This document shows, piece by piece, positions 1 to 6,711 of a stretch of 64,000 nt of DNA. The notes beneath the pieces are model-generated. The model saw only the letters and a program-made list of their open reading frames with translations, ran no database searches and had not been told where the DNA came from. Position 1 is the stretch's first letter; every line of letters begins with the position of its first letter. The DNA lies in NCBI RefSeq assembly GCF_003258365.1, contig NZ_QHKM01000001.1:496001-560000 (forward strand). Direction: 5' to 3'. The position numbers were made by a program, and so were the translations under genes. The DNA is from Hymenobacter edaphi (lineage in GTDB: Bacteria > Bacteroidota > Bacteroidia > Cytophagales > Hymenobacteraceae).

Positions 1-441
1 GCGCCCTTCCGTGCGCAGCAGCCCAACCAGCACCAACGGCAGCTGCCAGTAATACAGCAGCTTGCGCCGCAAGGAAAGGCGGTTGACCTGCTGGTTGTAG
101 CGCCCGATCTGCTTGGCCTGCCCCGCCAGCAGCACCGCATCGGCCCGGTGCTCCCGGATAAAGCGCAGCGAGTCGTAGTTGTTCTGGCTGACCACGTATA
201 GCCACACCGCCCCGCGCAGCTGCTCGGGGTTGCGGATGGGCTTGAACGCGTTGCCCACAAGTCGCACGGCCGCGTAGCCCAGCACCTTGGCCAGGCGCTT
301 GAGCGGGTTGCCGGGCGAAATCGACTCCAACAGCGCCCGCGGAAACGCTTCGAAGTGGTCGGTGAAGCGCACGTACAGCAGGTCGCGCAGCCGGGCGGTG
401 CGGGTGGGCGGGACGGCGTCGGTGGGAGTGGTGCGGGGCAA
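1..441 (-). CDS. Hypothetical protein, N-terminal 147 codons (runs off the left edge)
   Basis: An open frame on the minus strand runs from about 441 off the left end of the window. The most upstream plausible start is a TTG at 441-439, because an in-frame TAA lies eight codons further upstream and no ATG is present. The visible part is basic and rich in Leu, Arg and Tyr. It contains a segment resembling a short hydrophobic helix near its visible end (YYWQLPLVLVGLL). I do not recognise the family. Codon usage (G/C at third positions) is like that of its neighbours, which supports real coding. It lies downstream of the PIG-L deacetylase gene on the same strand, so it may belong to the same surface-glycan locus. 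The start codon is uncertain. Confidence 0.55.
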   Translation of the reverse strand, partial: MPRTTPTDAVPPTRTARLRDLLYVRFTDHFEAFPRALLESISPGNPLKRLAKVLGYAAVRLVGNAFKPIRNPEQLRGAVWLYVVSQNNYDSLRFIREHRADAVLLAGQAKQIGRYNQQVNRLSLRRKLLYYWQLPLVLVGLLRTEGR

Positions 442-448
442 AGCTGAG

Positions 449-472
449 TGTAGCGCGAACTTTTAGTTCGCG
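449..472. repeat. Short interspersed palindrome (GCGAAC-N5-GTTCGC family)
   Basis: The core is GCGAAC, five bases, GTTCGC, preceded by GTAGC. The same core occurs twice more at 17284-17383. It lies in the 128-nt gap between the partial gene and the PIG-L gene. A second short repeat, 534-556 (GTCGACCTTCGGTTCGC core), recurs almost unchanged near 58956-58978. Confidence 0.7.
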
Positions 473-569
473 TTTAACGGAACAACGAATCAGAGCCAGA
501 AGCGGCACATGCGCAATACGCGACCTGAAAATTGACTGCGTCGACCTTCGGTTCGCGCTGCATACGCTG

Positions 570-1280
570 CTACCCGATGTGGCGCACCAGCATAAACGCC
601 TCGGCAAACGGCTGGCCGATAACCACGCCCCAGCGCTGAGCCAGGATGCGCAGGGCCTCCGGGGAGCGGGGGTGCGGGTACGGCCGCTTCTCAAACTCGT
701 AAGCCTCCATGCCGCTAATCTTGGCCTGCACGTCGTCCTCCGTGACGGCCAGAAACACGTTCGGCAGAAACGGATTCGGGTAGCTGGCCGCCTGCCATTC
801 GGTGCTGGAGGGGGTCTCGCAGGCCAGGATGGTGCGCATCGGCTCGCCCGGCACGGGGCGGCTGCCCGTTACCACGGCCTCGAAGGTGCGGCGGTGGTCG
901 ATGTTGGTGTCGCCGCCGTGGTGGGTGAAGATGTAGTCGGGCTGAAACTGCTCCTTTTCCTGCTCGAACACCTTCACCAGATCCAGCAAATCCACCGAGT
1001 CGAAGCGGTTGTCGGCAAAATCGTAGATGCCGGTGGAGCCGTAGCCGATGGCCGCCGCTGCCCGCTCGATGTTCGAGCGGTGCACGCGCAGCTCCTCGGC
1101 CCACTTTTCCGGGTCGCGCACTTCCGAGCGGGAAGTAATACCCTCGCCCAGGATGACGGCCCGGGCCGTGCAGCCGTGGCGGTGCACGAGGCGGTGAATG
1201 GTGGCGCCCAAACCCAGCAATTCGTCGTCGGGGTGGGCTACCACGACTAGGACTTTCTTCCCTTCGAAATCAAACGGCAT
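570..1280 (-). CDS. PIG-L (LmbE) family deacetylase
   Basis: This 236-residue protein belongs to the PIG-L/LmbE family of zinc-dependent N-deacetylases, which remove acetyl groups from GlcNAc-type substrates. The hallmark AHPDDE motif is at residues 15-20. The second metal and active-site region is HHGGDTNIDH at 120-129. Length is usual for the family. The start overlaps the end of the upstream acyltransferase gene by 11 nt, which suggests translational coupling. In a pseudaminic acid locus, a deacetylase coupled to an acyltransferase suggests exchange of an N-acetyl group for another acyl group on a sugar. That substrate is inferred; only the family is seen directly. Confidence 0.88.
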   Translation of the reverse strand: MPFDFEGKKVLVVVAHPDDELLGLGATIHRLVHRHGCTARAVILGEGITSRSEVRDPEKWAEELRVHRSNIERAAAAIGYGSTGIYDFADNRFDSVDLLDLVKVFEQEKEQFQPDYIFTHHGGDTNIDHRRTFEAVVTGSRPVPGEPMRTILACETPSSTEWQAASYPNPFLPNVFLAVTEDDVQAKISGMEAYEFEKRPYPHPRSPEALRILAQRWGVVIGQPFAEAFMLVRHIG

Positions 1281-2208
1281 CGGGCGAAACGGCTAGCAGA
1301 CGGCGGTATTCCTCGGGCAGTACCGACGAGAACGGGCGGCCGGTGTAAAACTTGATGCCCCGGCGGCGCAGGAAGTCACGGAAATCCTCCTCGACTTCGC
1401 CGAAGGCCCCGGCGGCTTGCATAGTGGTGAGGTCGAACACCGCCGCGTTGCAGTGAATGCGCTGGCTGTCGGCGTCGAAGCGCAGCTGCGCGCGGAGCTG
1501 CTTGTACTCGGCCAGCTCCTGGTAGTCGGCCAGCACGCGCTGCACCAGCTGGTCGTTGCGCTGCGCATCGTGGCTGGGGTACACGTTTTCGCGCAGAATC
1601 TTTACCGGGATGCCACCGGCCAGGCAGCCGTCGGGCAGGTCCTTGTTGATGAGCGAGTTGGTGCCGATAACCACGTTGTTGCCGATGCGGCGGTTGGGCA
1701 GCACCGTCGACTTGGCGGGCAGCCACACCCGGTTGCCGATGCTCACCGGCCCGAAATCGGCCGGGAAGCCCTCCAGAATGGGCAGGTAGGAGCCGTGCGT
1801 CCACACGGCCACGTCCTCGCCGATGCCCACGTACTCCCCGATGTCGATGTGGTGGTTGACGTTCAGCGTGATGCGGGCGCAGATCATGGAGTAGCTCCCC
1901 ACGGTCAGGTGGGCATCCGGGCTGAACTTGCCGCCGTGCCCGACCACCACGTTCGAGTCCCAGTACACGTAGCGGCCCACTTTCACGGTGCGCGCCGTCA
2001 CGTTGTTCTGGTTGCCGAAGATGGTCAGCTCCTCAATTTCCAGCCGCTGGCTGACCAGGAACGCGTTGCCCGCCCCAATGCTCACGTTGTCGCCGATGAT
2101 GCACTCCGAGGCCCGGATCGTGGTGTTCGGCCCGATGCGGAAGTTCGCCCCGATGCTCAGGCGGTCGGCAATGATGTAGCTGCCGTTATCGAATTTGCGG
2201 ATTTCCAT
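1270..2208 (-). CDS. Left-handed beta-helix (hexapeptide repeat) acyltransferase
   Basis: The N-terminal two thirds (about residues 10-210) consist of hexapeptide repeats of the kind that build a left-handed beta-helix, as in LpxA, WbbJ and DapH-type O- or N-acyltransferases (for example IGANFRIGPNTTIRA, IGDNVSIGAG, IGNNVVIGTNS). A roughly 100-residue C-terminal helical region of unknown function follows. The chosen ATG at 2208 begins MEIRKFDNGSYI. Open frame continues further upstream, but it runs through an inverted-repeat element and is not believable as protein. The gene overlaps the PIG-L gene by 11 nt. Acceptor and donor are unknown; a nonulosonate or its precursor is a reasonable guess from context. 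Confidence 0.85.
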   Translation of the reverse strand: MEIRKFDNGSYIIADRLSIGANFRIGPNTTIRASECIIGDNVSIGAGNAFLVSQRLEIEELTIFGNQNNVTARTVKVGRYVYWDSNVVVGHGGKFSPDAHLTVGSYSMICARITLNVNHHIDIGEYVGIGEDVAVWTHGSYLPILEGFPADFGPVSIGNRVWLPAKSTVLPNRRIGNNVVIGTNSLINKDLPDGCLAGGIPVKILRENVYPSHDAQRNDQLVQRVLADYQELAEYKQLRAQLRFDADSQRIHCNAAVFDLTTMQAAGAFGEVEEDFRDFLRRRGIKFYTGRPFSSVLPEEYRRLLAVSPDAV

Positions 2209-2210
2209 AG

Positions 2211-2389
2211 ACCTCACCCCCCGGCCCCCTCTCCTTGGGGAGAGGAGGAGCCTGACGATTGGCGTGGGGGTGGTTTTCGTCAGTGAATGACTTGCAATAG
2301 TAAACAGAAGAATCAGCCCGATAGCGCAGAAACCATTCCTGGTCGTCAGGCTCCCCCTCTCCCTAAGAAGAGGGGGCCGGGGGGGAGGT
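2211..2389. mobile_element. MITE-like inverted-repeat element filling the pseI/acyltransferase gap
   Basis: Imperfect terminal inverted repeats of about 48 bp (2211-2259 and 2342-2389) flank about 82 bp of unique sequence. Each arm has a C-rich outer part (CCGGCCCCCTCT) and an inner GAGCCTGACGA part, and each contains a smaller hairpin. No transposase is encoded. The element starts 3 nt before the acyltransferase start codon and ends 1 nt from the pseI stop codon, so it makes up the whole spacer. Confidence 0.72.
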
Positions 2390-2390
2390 T

Positions 2391-3440
2391 CTACAACAGG
2401 TCCCAGCTGAGCGCGGTGCCGCGGCGCACGGCCTGCCGCACCGGCCGGCCAAGCACCTGCTCCAGCAGGTGCGGTGGCAGGCCGTGGCCGGGCCGGATAA
2501 CGCGCACATTCTGGCGCGTCAGTACTTCGCCCGCGGCCACGTCCTCCACCACGTAGAGGGAGCGGCGGAAGGCCAGGGACTTCCGCTCGGCCTCGGTGGG
2601 GCCGTACTGCACGGTGCCCAGGGCCTGCCAGGCCTGCCGGCACTCCTGTACGAGGCGGGCCATTTCGTCGGGCTCCATCGAGAAGGACGAGTCGGGGCCG
2701 CCGTCGGCGCGGCGCAGGGTCAGGTGCTTCTCGATGACGGCGGCGCCGAGCACGGTGGCGGCCACGGCTACTCCCGTGCCCATGGTGTGGTCGGAGAGGC
2801 CCACGTGGCAGCCGAGCATCTGGCGCAGGTGCGGAATGGTGGCCAGGTTGGTGTTGTGCGGCAGGGCGGGGTAGGTGCTGGTGCACTTGAGCAGAATCAC
2901 TTGCTCGTTGCCCTCGGCCCGCACCGCGGCCACCATGCGCTCCAGGTCGGCCAAATCGGCCATGCCGGTGCTGATGATGACCGGCTTGCCGGTGCGGGCG
3001 GCGTGGCGGATCAGCTCGGGCCAGTTGTTTTCGAAGGAGGCAATCTTGTAGGCCGGGCAGCCCACGGATTCCAGAAAATCAATGGCCTCGGTACCGAAGG
3101 GCGAGCTGAAGGCCACCATGCCGTGCTCCTGGGCGCGGGCGAAAATGGCCGCGTGCCACTCGTAGGGCGTGTAGTTGGTGGTATACAGCTCGTAGAGCGA
3201 CTGGCCTTCCCAGTCCTGGTTGGCCCCGCGCACGATGAAGTCCGGCTCGCGGCTGTTCAAGGTGAGCATGTCCGGGGTGCTGGTCTGAATCTTCAAACCC
3301 TGGCAGCCCGCGGCGGCGGCGGCATCCACAATTTCCAGAGCCTTTTCCAGGCTCTGGCCGTGGTTGCCCGACATTTCGGCGATGATGAACGGCAGGTGCC
3401 CCGCGCCGATGCGGTAGTCGCCGATGAGTATTTCCTGCAT
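2391..3440 (-). CDS. pseI: Pseudaminic acid synthase (PseI)
   Basis: A NeuB-family protein of 349 residues, the usual PseI length. It condenses phosphoenolpyruvate with 2,4-diacetamido-2,4,6-trideoxy-L-altrose to give pseudaminic acid. The NeuB signature starts near residue 20 (AEMSGNHG). The TIM barrel continues through PFGTEAIDFLE, STGMADLADLE and GLSDHTMG. The C-terminal SAF/antifreeze-like domain contains SLYVVEDVAAGE and the PGHGLPP turn. The start at MQEILIGDYRIG fits the family; the longer frame upstream overlaps the preceding gene and is rejected. It begins 10 nt after the pseGH stop, in an operon. The set of pathway neighbours supports PseI over sialic or legionaminic acid synthase. 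Confidence 0.92.
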   Translation of the reverse strand: MQEILIGDYRIGAGHLPFIIAEMSGNHGQSLEKALEIVDAAAAAGCQGLKIQTSTPDMLTLNSREPDFIVRGANQDWEGQSLYELYTTNYTPYEWHAAIFARAQEHGMVAFSSPFGTEAIDFLESVGCPAYKIASFENNWPELIRHAARTGKPVIISTGMADLADLERMVAAVRAEGNEQVILLKCTSTYPALPHNTNLATIPHLRQMLGCHVGLSDHTMGTGVAVAATVLGAAVIEKHLTLRRADGGPDSSFSMEPDEMARLVQECRQAWQALGTVQYGPTEAERKSLAFRRSLYVVEDVAAGEVLTRQNVRVIRPGHGLPPHLLEQVLGRPVRQAVRRGTALSWDLL

Positions 3441-3450
3441 AGAAGCGCAA

Positions 3451-5034
3451 TCAAAGGGGCCGCCCAAACGCGGCGGCCGTCCGCAAAAATACGTCGTAGG
3501 GCTGACCGTGCAGCCACGCGGCCGGCTGCCGCTGAAAACCCAGCCGCTCAAACACCCGCGCCGAGGCCTGGTTCTGCGGTTTCACCTGACCGACAACGGT
3601 CCAGTCGCCCGCCCGATCCTGCCGCAGCTGCCGCAGCGCCTGGTGCAGAAGAGCCGTACCCAGGCCACGCCCACGCCAGGCCGCATCCACCGAGTAATCA
3701 ATGAGGCCGGGCGCCGCAGGGCGTTCGGCCTCGAACTCAATGCGCACCTGCCCGACGGGCGTGCCGTCCTGCTCCAGCACGTACAGGTAAGCGTCGGCGT
3801 CGGCGAGGCGGCGCGCAAACCAGCCCCGGTGCCCTTCCCATTCGATGGGCTCGGTCTGCACCGCGTTCTGGCGCACGGCCGGGTCGTTGGCCCAGTCGAA
3901 GTACAGGCGGGCATCGTCGGCGGTGGCGCGGCGAGTGGTGAGGCCGTCGGTGGCAGCCGGTGCAGAACGGGCGGCGGGCGTAACCACAGCGCCTTGCTCA
4001 GCTGGCGGCTCAGCCGATACCAGCTCGGCAAAAGCCTGGCGCAGGCGCTCCGCCACGCGGCCATCGAAATGCCGGCGCTGGGCCTGACGCATGCGGTCGG
4101 CCACGCGGGCTGCTTCGCCGGAGGTCAGCACGTTGGCGGCCGAGTGGTAGGGCAGGGCCAGGCCCTGTTCGCGCAAAAACCGGTCGATGCCGCGCTGGTT
4201 GTCGGCCAGGGGCTGGGTGAACAGCAGGCCGCCGCCGGCCGCGCAGTACTCGTAGCTGACGGTGCTGGGGGCGCACACGGCGGCCCCGCAAAGCTGCATC
4301 AGCGCCACCATGTCGGCCGCGGCAAGGTTGCGGTGCAGCAGCAGGCGCGGCTGGTCGGCGGCCCATTGCTGCAAGGTGTCCCAGCCCTGGTAGGCACTGC
4401 CCACCACGGCGTGTACCTGCCGCACCGGAGCCAGGGCCAGCAGGGCTTCGGCCACGCGCTGGGTTTGCTGCGCCGGGTCGGCGCCGCCCAGGCAGATGAG
4501 GATGGTATCGGGCGCGGCGGCCGGGCGCTCAGCCGCCGTGGCTGCCGCAGCCATGTAGGCCGGACGCAGCGGGGCGTAGGCCGGGCCGCTCAGCAGCCGG
4601 GCGCCGGGCTGGCGCAGCTCGTAGTCGGCCGCCAATACGCCCCCGGCGGGATTGATAACCAGATCGGCCGCCGAGGGGAAGCTGTGCAGGTCGTCGAGGC
4701 AGACGAGGCGGGCCACGTGCGGGCGCACTTCCTGCTGATAGCTGTACTCGAAGCCGTAGCCATCAAGAATCAGAATATCATGTGGTTGTAATACGTGCTG
4801 TGCTAACCAGGCTGGTTCGCCCGCGGCCGGCTGCGGGGTCATGTCCACCACCTCGTCCACGGCCGCGGTCAGCAGTTGCTGCAGCTCCGCGGAGGGCTCC
4901 TGGATGACGAATACGGTGCGAAAATCCGGCCCGAGCATATCGGCCAGGGCCAGCAGGCGCATCACGTGGCCCAGGCCGATACGCGGGTTGCCGTCGGCGC
5001 GGAGCACCAGGCGGGGAAGGGCAGAGCGGCTCAT
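3451..5034 (-). CDS. pseG: Bifunctional PseG UDP-sugar hydrolase / PseH-like GNAT N-acetyltransferase
   Basis: A 527-residue fusion. Residues 1 to about 335 are PseG, the GT-B-like hydrolase that releases UDP from UDP-2,4-diacetamido-2,4,6-trideoxy-beta-L-altropyranose. The nucleotide-binding loop DGNPRIGLGHVMR (14-26) carries the His matching the catalytic His of known PseG. After an Ala/Pro-rich linker (about 336-362) comes a GNAT domain (about 363-520). Its acetyl-CoA motif A is WRGRGLGTAL, and the substrate part is RRATADDARLYFDWANDPAVR, as in PseH. PseH acetylates the 4-amino group in the step just before PseG, so consecutive enzymes are joined. The start overlaps the upstream cytidylyltransferase stop by 4 nt (ATGA). 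Confidence 0.9.
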   Translation of the reverse strand: MSRSALPRLVLRADGNPRIGLGHVMRLLALADMLGPDFRTVFVIQEPSAELQQLLTAAVDEVVDMTPQPAAGEPAWLAQHVLQPHDILILDGYGFEYSYQQEVRPHVARLVCLDDLHSFPSAADLVINPAGGVLAADYELRQPGARLLSGPAYAPLRPAYMAAAATAAERPAAAPDTILICLGGADPAQQTQRVAEALLALAPVRQVHAVVGSAYQGWDTLQQWAADQPRLLLHRNLAAADMVALMQLCGAAVCAPSTVSYEYCAAGGGLLFTQPLADNQRGIDRFLREQGLALPYHSAANVLTSGEAARVADRMRQAQRRHFDGRVAERLRQAFAELVSAEPPAEQGAVVTPAARSAPAATDGLTTRRATADDARLYFDWANDPAVRQNAVQTEPIEWEGHRGWFARRLADADAYLYVLEQDGTPVGQVRIEFEAERPAAPGLIDYSVDAAWRGRGLGTALLHQALRQLRQDRAGDWTVVGQVKPQNQASARVFERLGFQRQPAAWLHGQPYDVFLRTAAAFGRPL

Positions 5035-5768
5035 ACGCGTACCTGTTGGTTGTCGTGGTTGATGTGCGGCAGCCAGGGCTGCGCCGCCAGCAGCGCCCCC
5101 ACCTCGGCCAGTCCAAAGCCGGCCGGCAGGGTGGTGAACAGCAGGTGCAGCAGGGCGTAGTCGCTGGGGTAATCCAGGGTCAGGCGCAGGCTGGCCGGGG
5201 CGCCCGGGGCCGTCAGCGGCAGCGTCTGCAGCCGGAACTGCTCGGGGTGGCGGCGCAGGTAGGGCGTCACGTGTTCCCGCTCCTCGGGCAGCCGGGCTTG
5301 GGCCGCGGCGCGCTCCAGAGCAGCCCGACTGATGATTTCCAGATTGGTGCCCAGGGGCAGGCCGGTCGTGAGCGTGTAGTCGGCGCCGGCGGCCAGGTGC
5401 CCGCCCACGGCTTCGTCGAGGTAGTGCGGGTCGAGGGCGGGGTTGTCGCCGGTGAGCCGCACGATGACGTCGAGCCCGTGGGCGGCGGCGGCCTGCTGGA
5501 AGCGGCCCAGCACATCGGCCTCGTCGCCGCGAAACACGGGTACGCCCAGCGCCGCGGCCGCAGTGGCCAGCACGTCGTCGGCGGGCAGGGTGGAGGTAGC
5601 TACCACGGTGGTGTGCAGCGTGGCGGCGCGGCCGGCGCGGGCCAGCACCTGGGCCAGCACCGAGGTCGGGCCGCCCAGCGGCAGCGGCAGCAGCGCCTTG
5701 CCCGGCAGCCGCGTCGAGCCCATGCGCGCCTGCACCAGCGCCCCGAGGCGCGTTACTTGATGGTCCAT
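5031..5768 (-). CDS. SpsF-type nucleotidyltransferase, probable CMP-pseudaminic acid synthase (PseF role)
   Basis: A 245-residue protein of the CTP_transf_3 (KdsB/NeuA/SpsF) superfamily. The nucleotide-binding signature QARMGSTRLPGK is at residues 13-24. DVIVRLTGDNPALDP and REHVTPYLRR are later family motifs. This signature is that of SpsF-like proteins rather than the PARxGSKRIPxKN of classical PseF and NeuA. No other cytidylyltransferase is visible in the locus, so activation of pseudaminic acid with CTP is the likely job. It overlaps the upstream SDR gene by 16 nt and the downstream pseG by 4 nt, which ties it firmly into the pathway operon. The family is seen; the substrate is inferred. 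Confidence 0.82.
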   Translation of the reverse strand: MDHQVTRLGALVQARMGSTRLPGKALLPLPLGGPTSVLAQVLARAGRAATLHTTVVATSTLPADDVLATAAAALGVPVFRGDEADVLGRFQQAAAAHGLDVIVRLTGDNPALDPHYLDEAVGGHLAAGADYTLTTGLPLGTNLEIISRAALERAAAQARLPEEREHVTPYLRRHPEQFRLQTLPLTAPGAPASLRLTLDYPSDYALLHLLFTTLPAGFGLAEVGALLAAQPWLPHINHDNQQVRV

Positions 5769-6544
5769 CCGCCGTCGACTACGAGGTTGTGGCCCGTCAC
5801 GAAATCCGAGGCCCGCGAAGCCAGAAACACGAACGCCCCGGCCAGGTCCCCAGGCTGCCCGATACGGCCCAGCGGAATGCGCCGGGTGAGCTGGTCGACG
5901 AATTCGGCGCTCTGCTGCTGCACCGCCGGGCTGGGGAAGGCGCCGGGCGTGACGCAGTTGACCTGGATGTTTTCGGGGCCGAGAAAGGAGGCGAAGTATT
6001 TGGTGAGCTGAATCACGCCGGCCTTGGCCGCGCCGTAGTGCGGCGGATTGGTAAACTGCGGCGTGGCCGCGTAGGCGCTGAAATCGGGGGCCACCACGCC
6101 GTACATCGACGCTACGTTGATGATTTTGCCGCCGCCGCGCCGTCGCAGGTAGGGCAGCGCCTCCCGAATGCAGCGGTAGGTGCTGCCCAGGGAGCCGTCG
6201 AGGCCGAGGGCAAACTCCTCGTCGGTGAGCTGGTCGGGGCGGCTGCCGCGGCTGTAGAAGGCGTTGTTGATGAGCACTGCCGGCAGCCCGTGCTGCGCCT
6301 CCACGGCCGCCAGCGCCGCCTGCACGGAGGCGGTATCGGCCACGTCGCAGGGCTGGAACCGAATGGTGGGTTCCGCCGCGAAGGCCGTTTGGAAAGCCGT
6401 TGCGTCGCGGCCCAGCACCACCACGGTGGCCCCGTGGGCCGCCAGGCCGCGGGCCACGGCCTGGCCCAGGTAGCCGTAGCCGCCGGTGAGCAGCACGAGC
6501 TGGCCGGCGAGGGAAAACAAATCGGTAGGAGGGAATTCAGGCAT
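5753..6544 (-). CDS. SDR family oxidoreductase
   Basis: A classical short-chain dehydrogenase/reductase of 263 residues. The cofactor-binding TGGYGYLG is at residues 20-27. INNA marks the central strand. The catalytic Ser lies in NVASMYG, the YxxxK pair in HYGAAKAG, and a C-terminal TGHNLVVDGGW ending is typical of the family. The chosen ATG at 6544 gives a normal N-terminus; the upstream extension is Arg/Pro-rich and unlike an SDR. It is the first gene of the pseGFI operon and probably acts on a sugar or a sugar modification in the same pathway. Its exact reaction cannot be read from sequence. Confidence 0.85.
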   Translation of the reverse strand: MPEFPPTDLFSLAGQLVLLTGGYGYLGQAVARGLAAHGATVVVLGRDATAFQTAFAAEPTIRFQPCDVADTASVQAALAAVEAQHGLPAVLINNAFYSRGSRPDQLTDEEFALGLDGSLGSTYRCIREALPYLRRRGGGKIINVASMYGVVAPDFSAYAATPQFTNPPHYGAAKAGVIQLTKYFASFLGPENIQVNCVTPGAFPSPAVQQQSAEFVDQLTRRIPLGRIGQPGDLAGAFVFLASRASDFVTGHNLVVDGGWTIK

Positions 6545-6605
6545 GTGAAAAACCGGCGGACCTAGCGAGGGGACGCGTGGCCGCAGCCGGAGCAGCGGGT
6601 GAAAG

Positions 6606-6614
6606 CGCAAAGGT
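6606..6614 (-). promoter_or_regulatory. Candidate -7 element for the SDR-pseF-pseGH-pseI operon
   Basis: On the minus strand the sequence reads ACCTTTGC, close to the Bacteroidota -7 consensus TAnnTTTG, about 62 nt upstream of the SDR start. No clear TTG is seen at the -33 position. It is back to back with the plus-strand element at 6647-6654. Confidence 0.4.
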
Positions 6615-6646
6615 GACGAAATAGCCGAAGCGGTGCCAGATAGACT

Positions 6647-6654
6647 TACCTTTG
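6647..6654 (+). promoter_or_regulatory. Candidate -7 element (TACCTTTG) for the T9SS protein gene
   Basis: TACCTTTG matches the Bacteroidota TAnnTTTG consensus exactly and lies 57 nt before the ATG at 6712. A -33 TTG is not evident at the right spacing. Confidence 0.45.
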
Positions 6655-6711
6655 TTTGCTAGCGTTTATGGTGTCACCATCATTGTTTTATTGAATCTAA
6701 ACCGATTAAGG

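Noticed and set aside
2209-2886. N-terminal extension of the acyltransferase frame
   Set aside because: The extra codons translate the MITE-like element and the antisense of pseI; the true start is the ATG at 2208.
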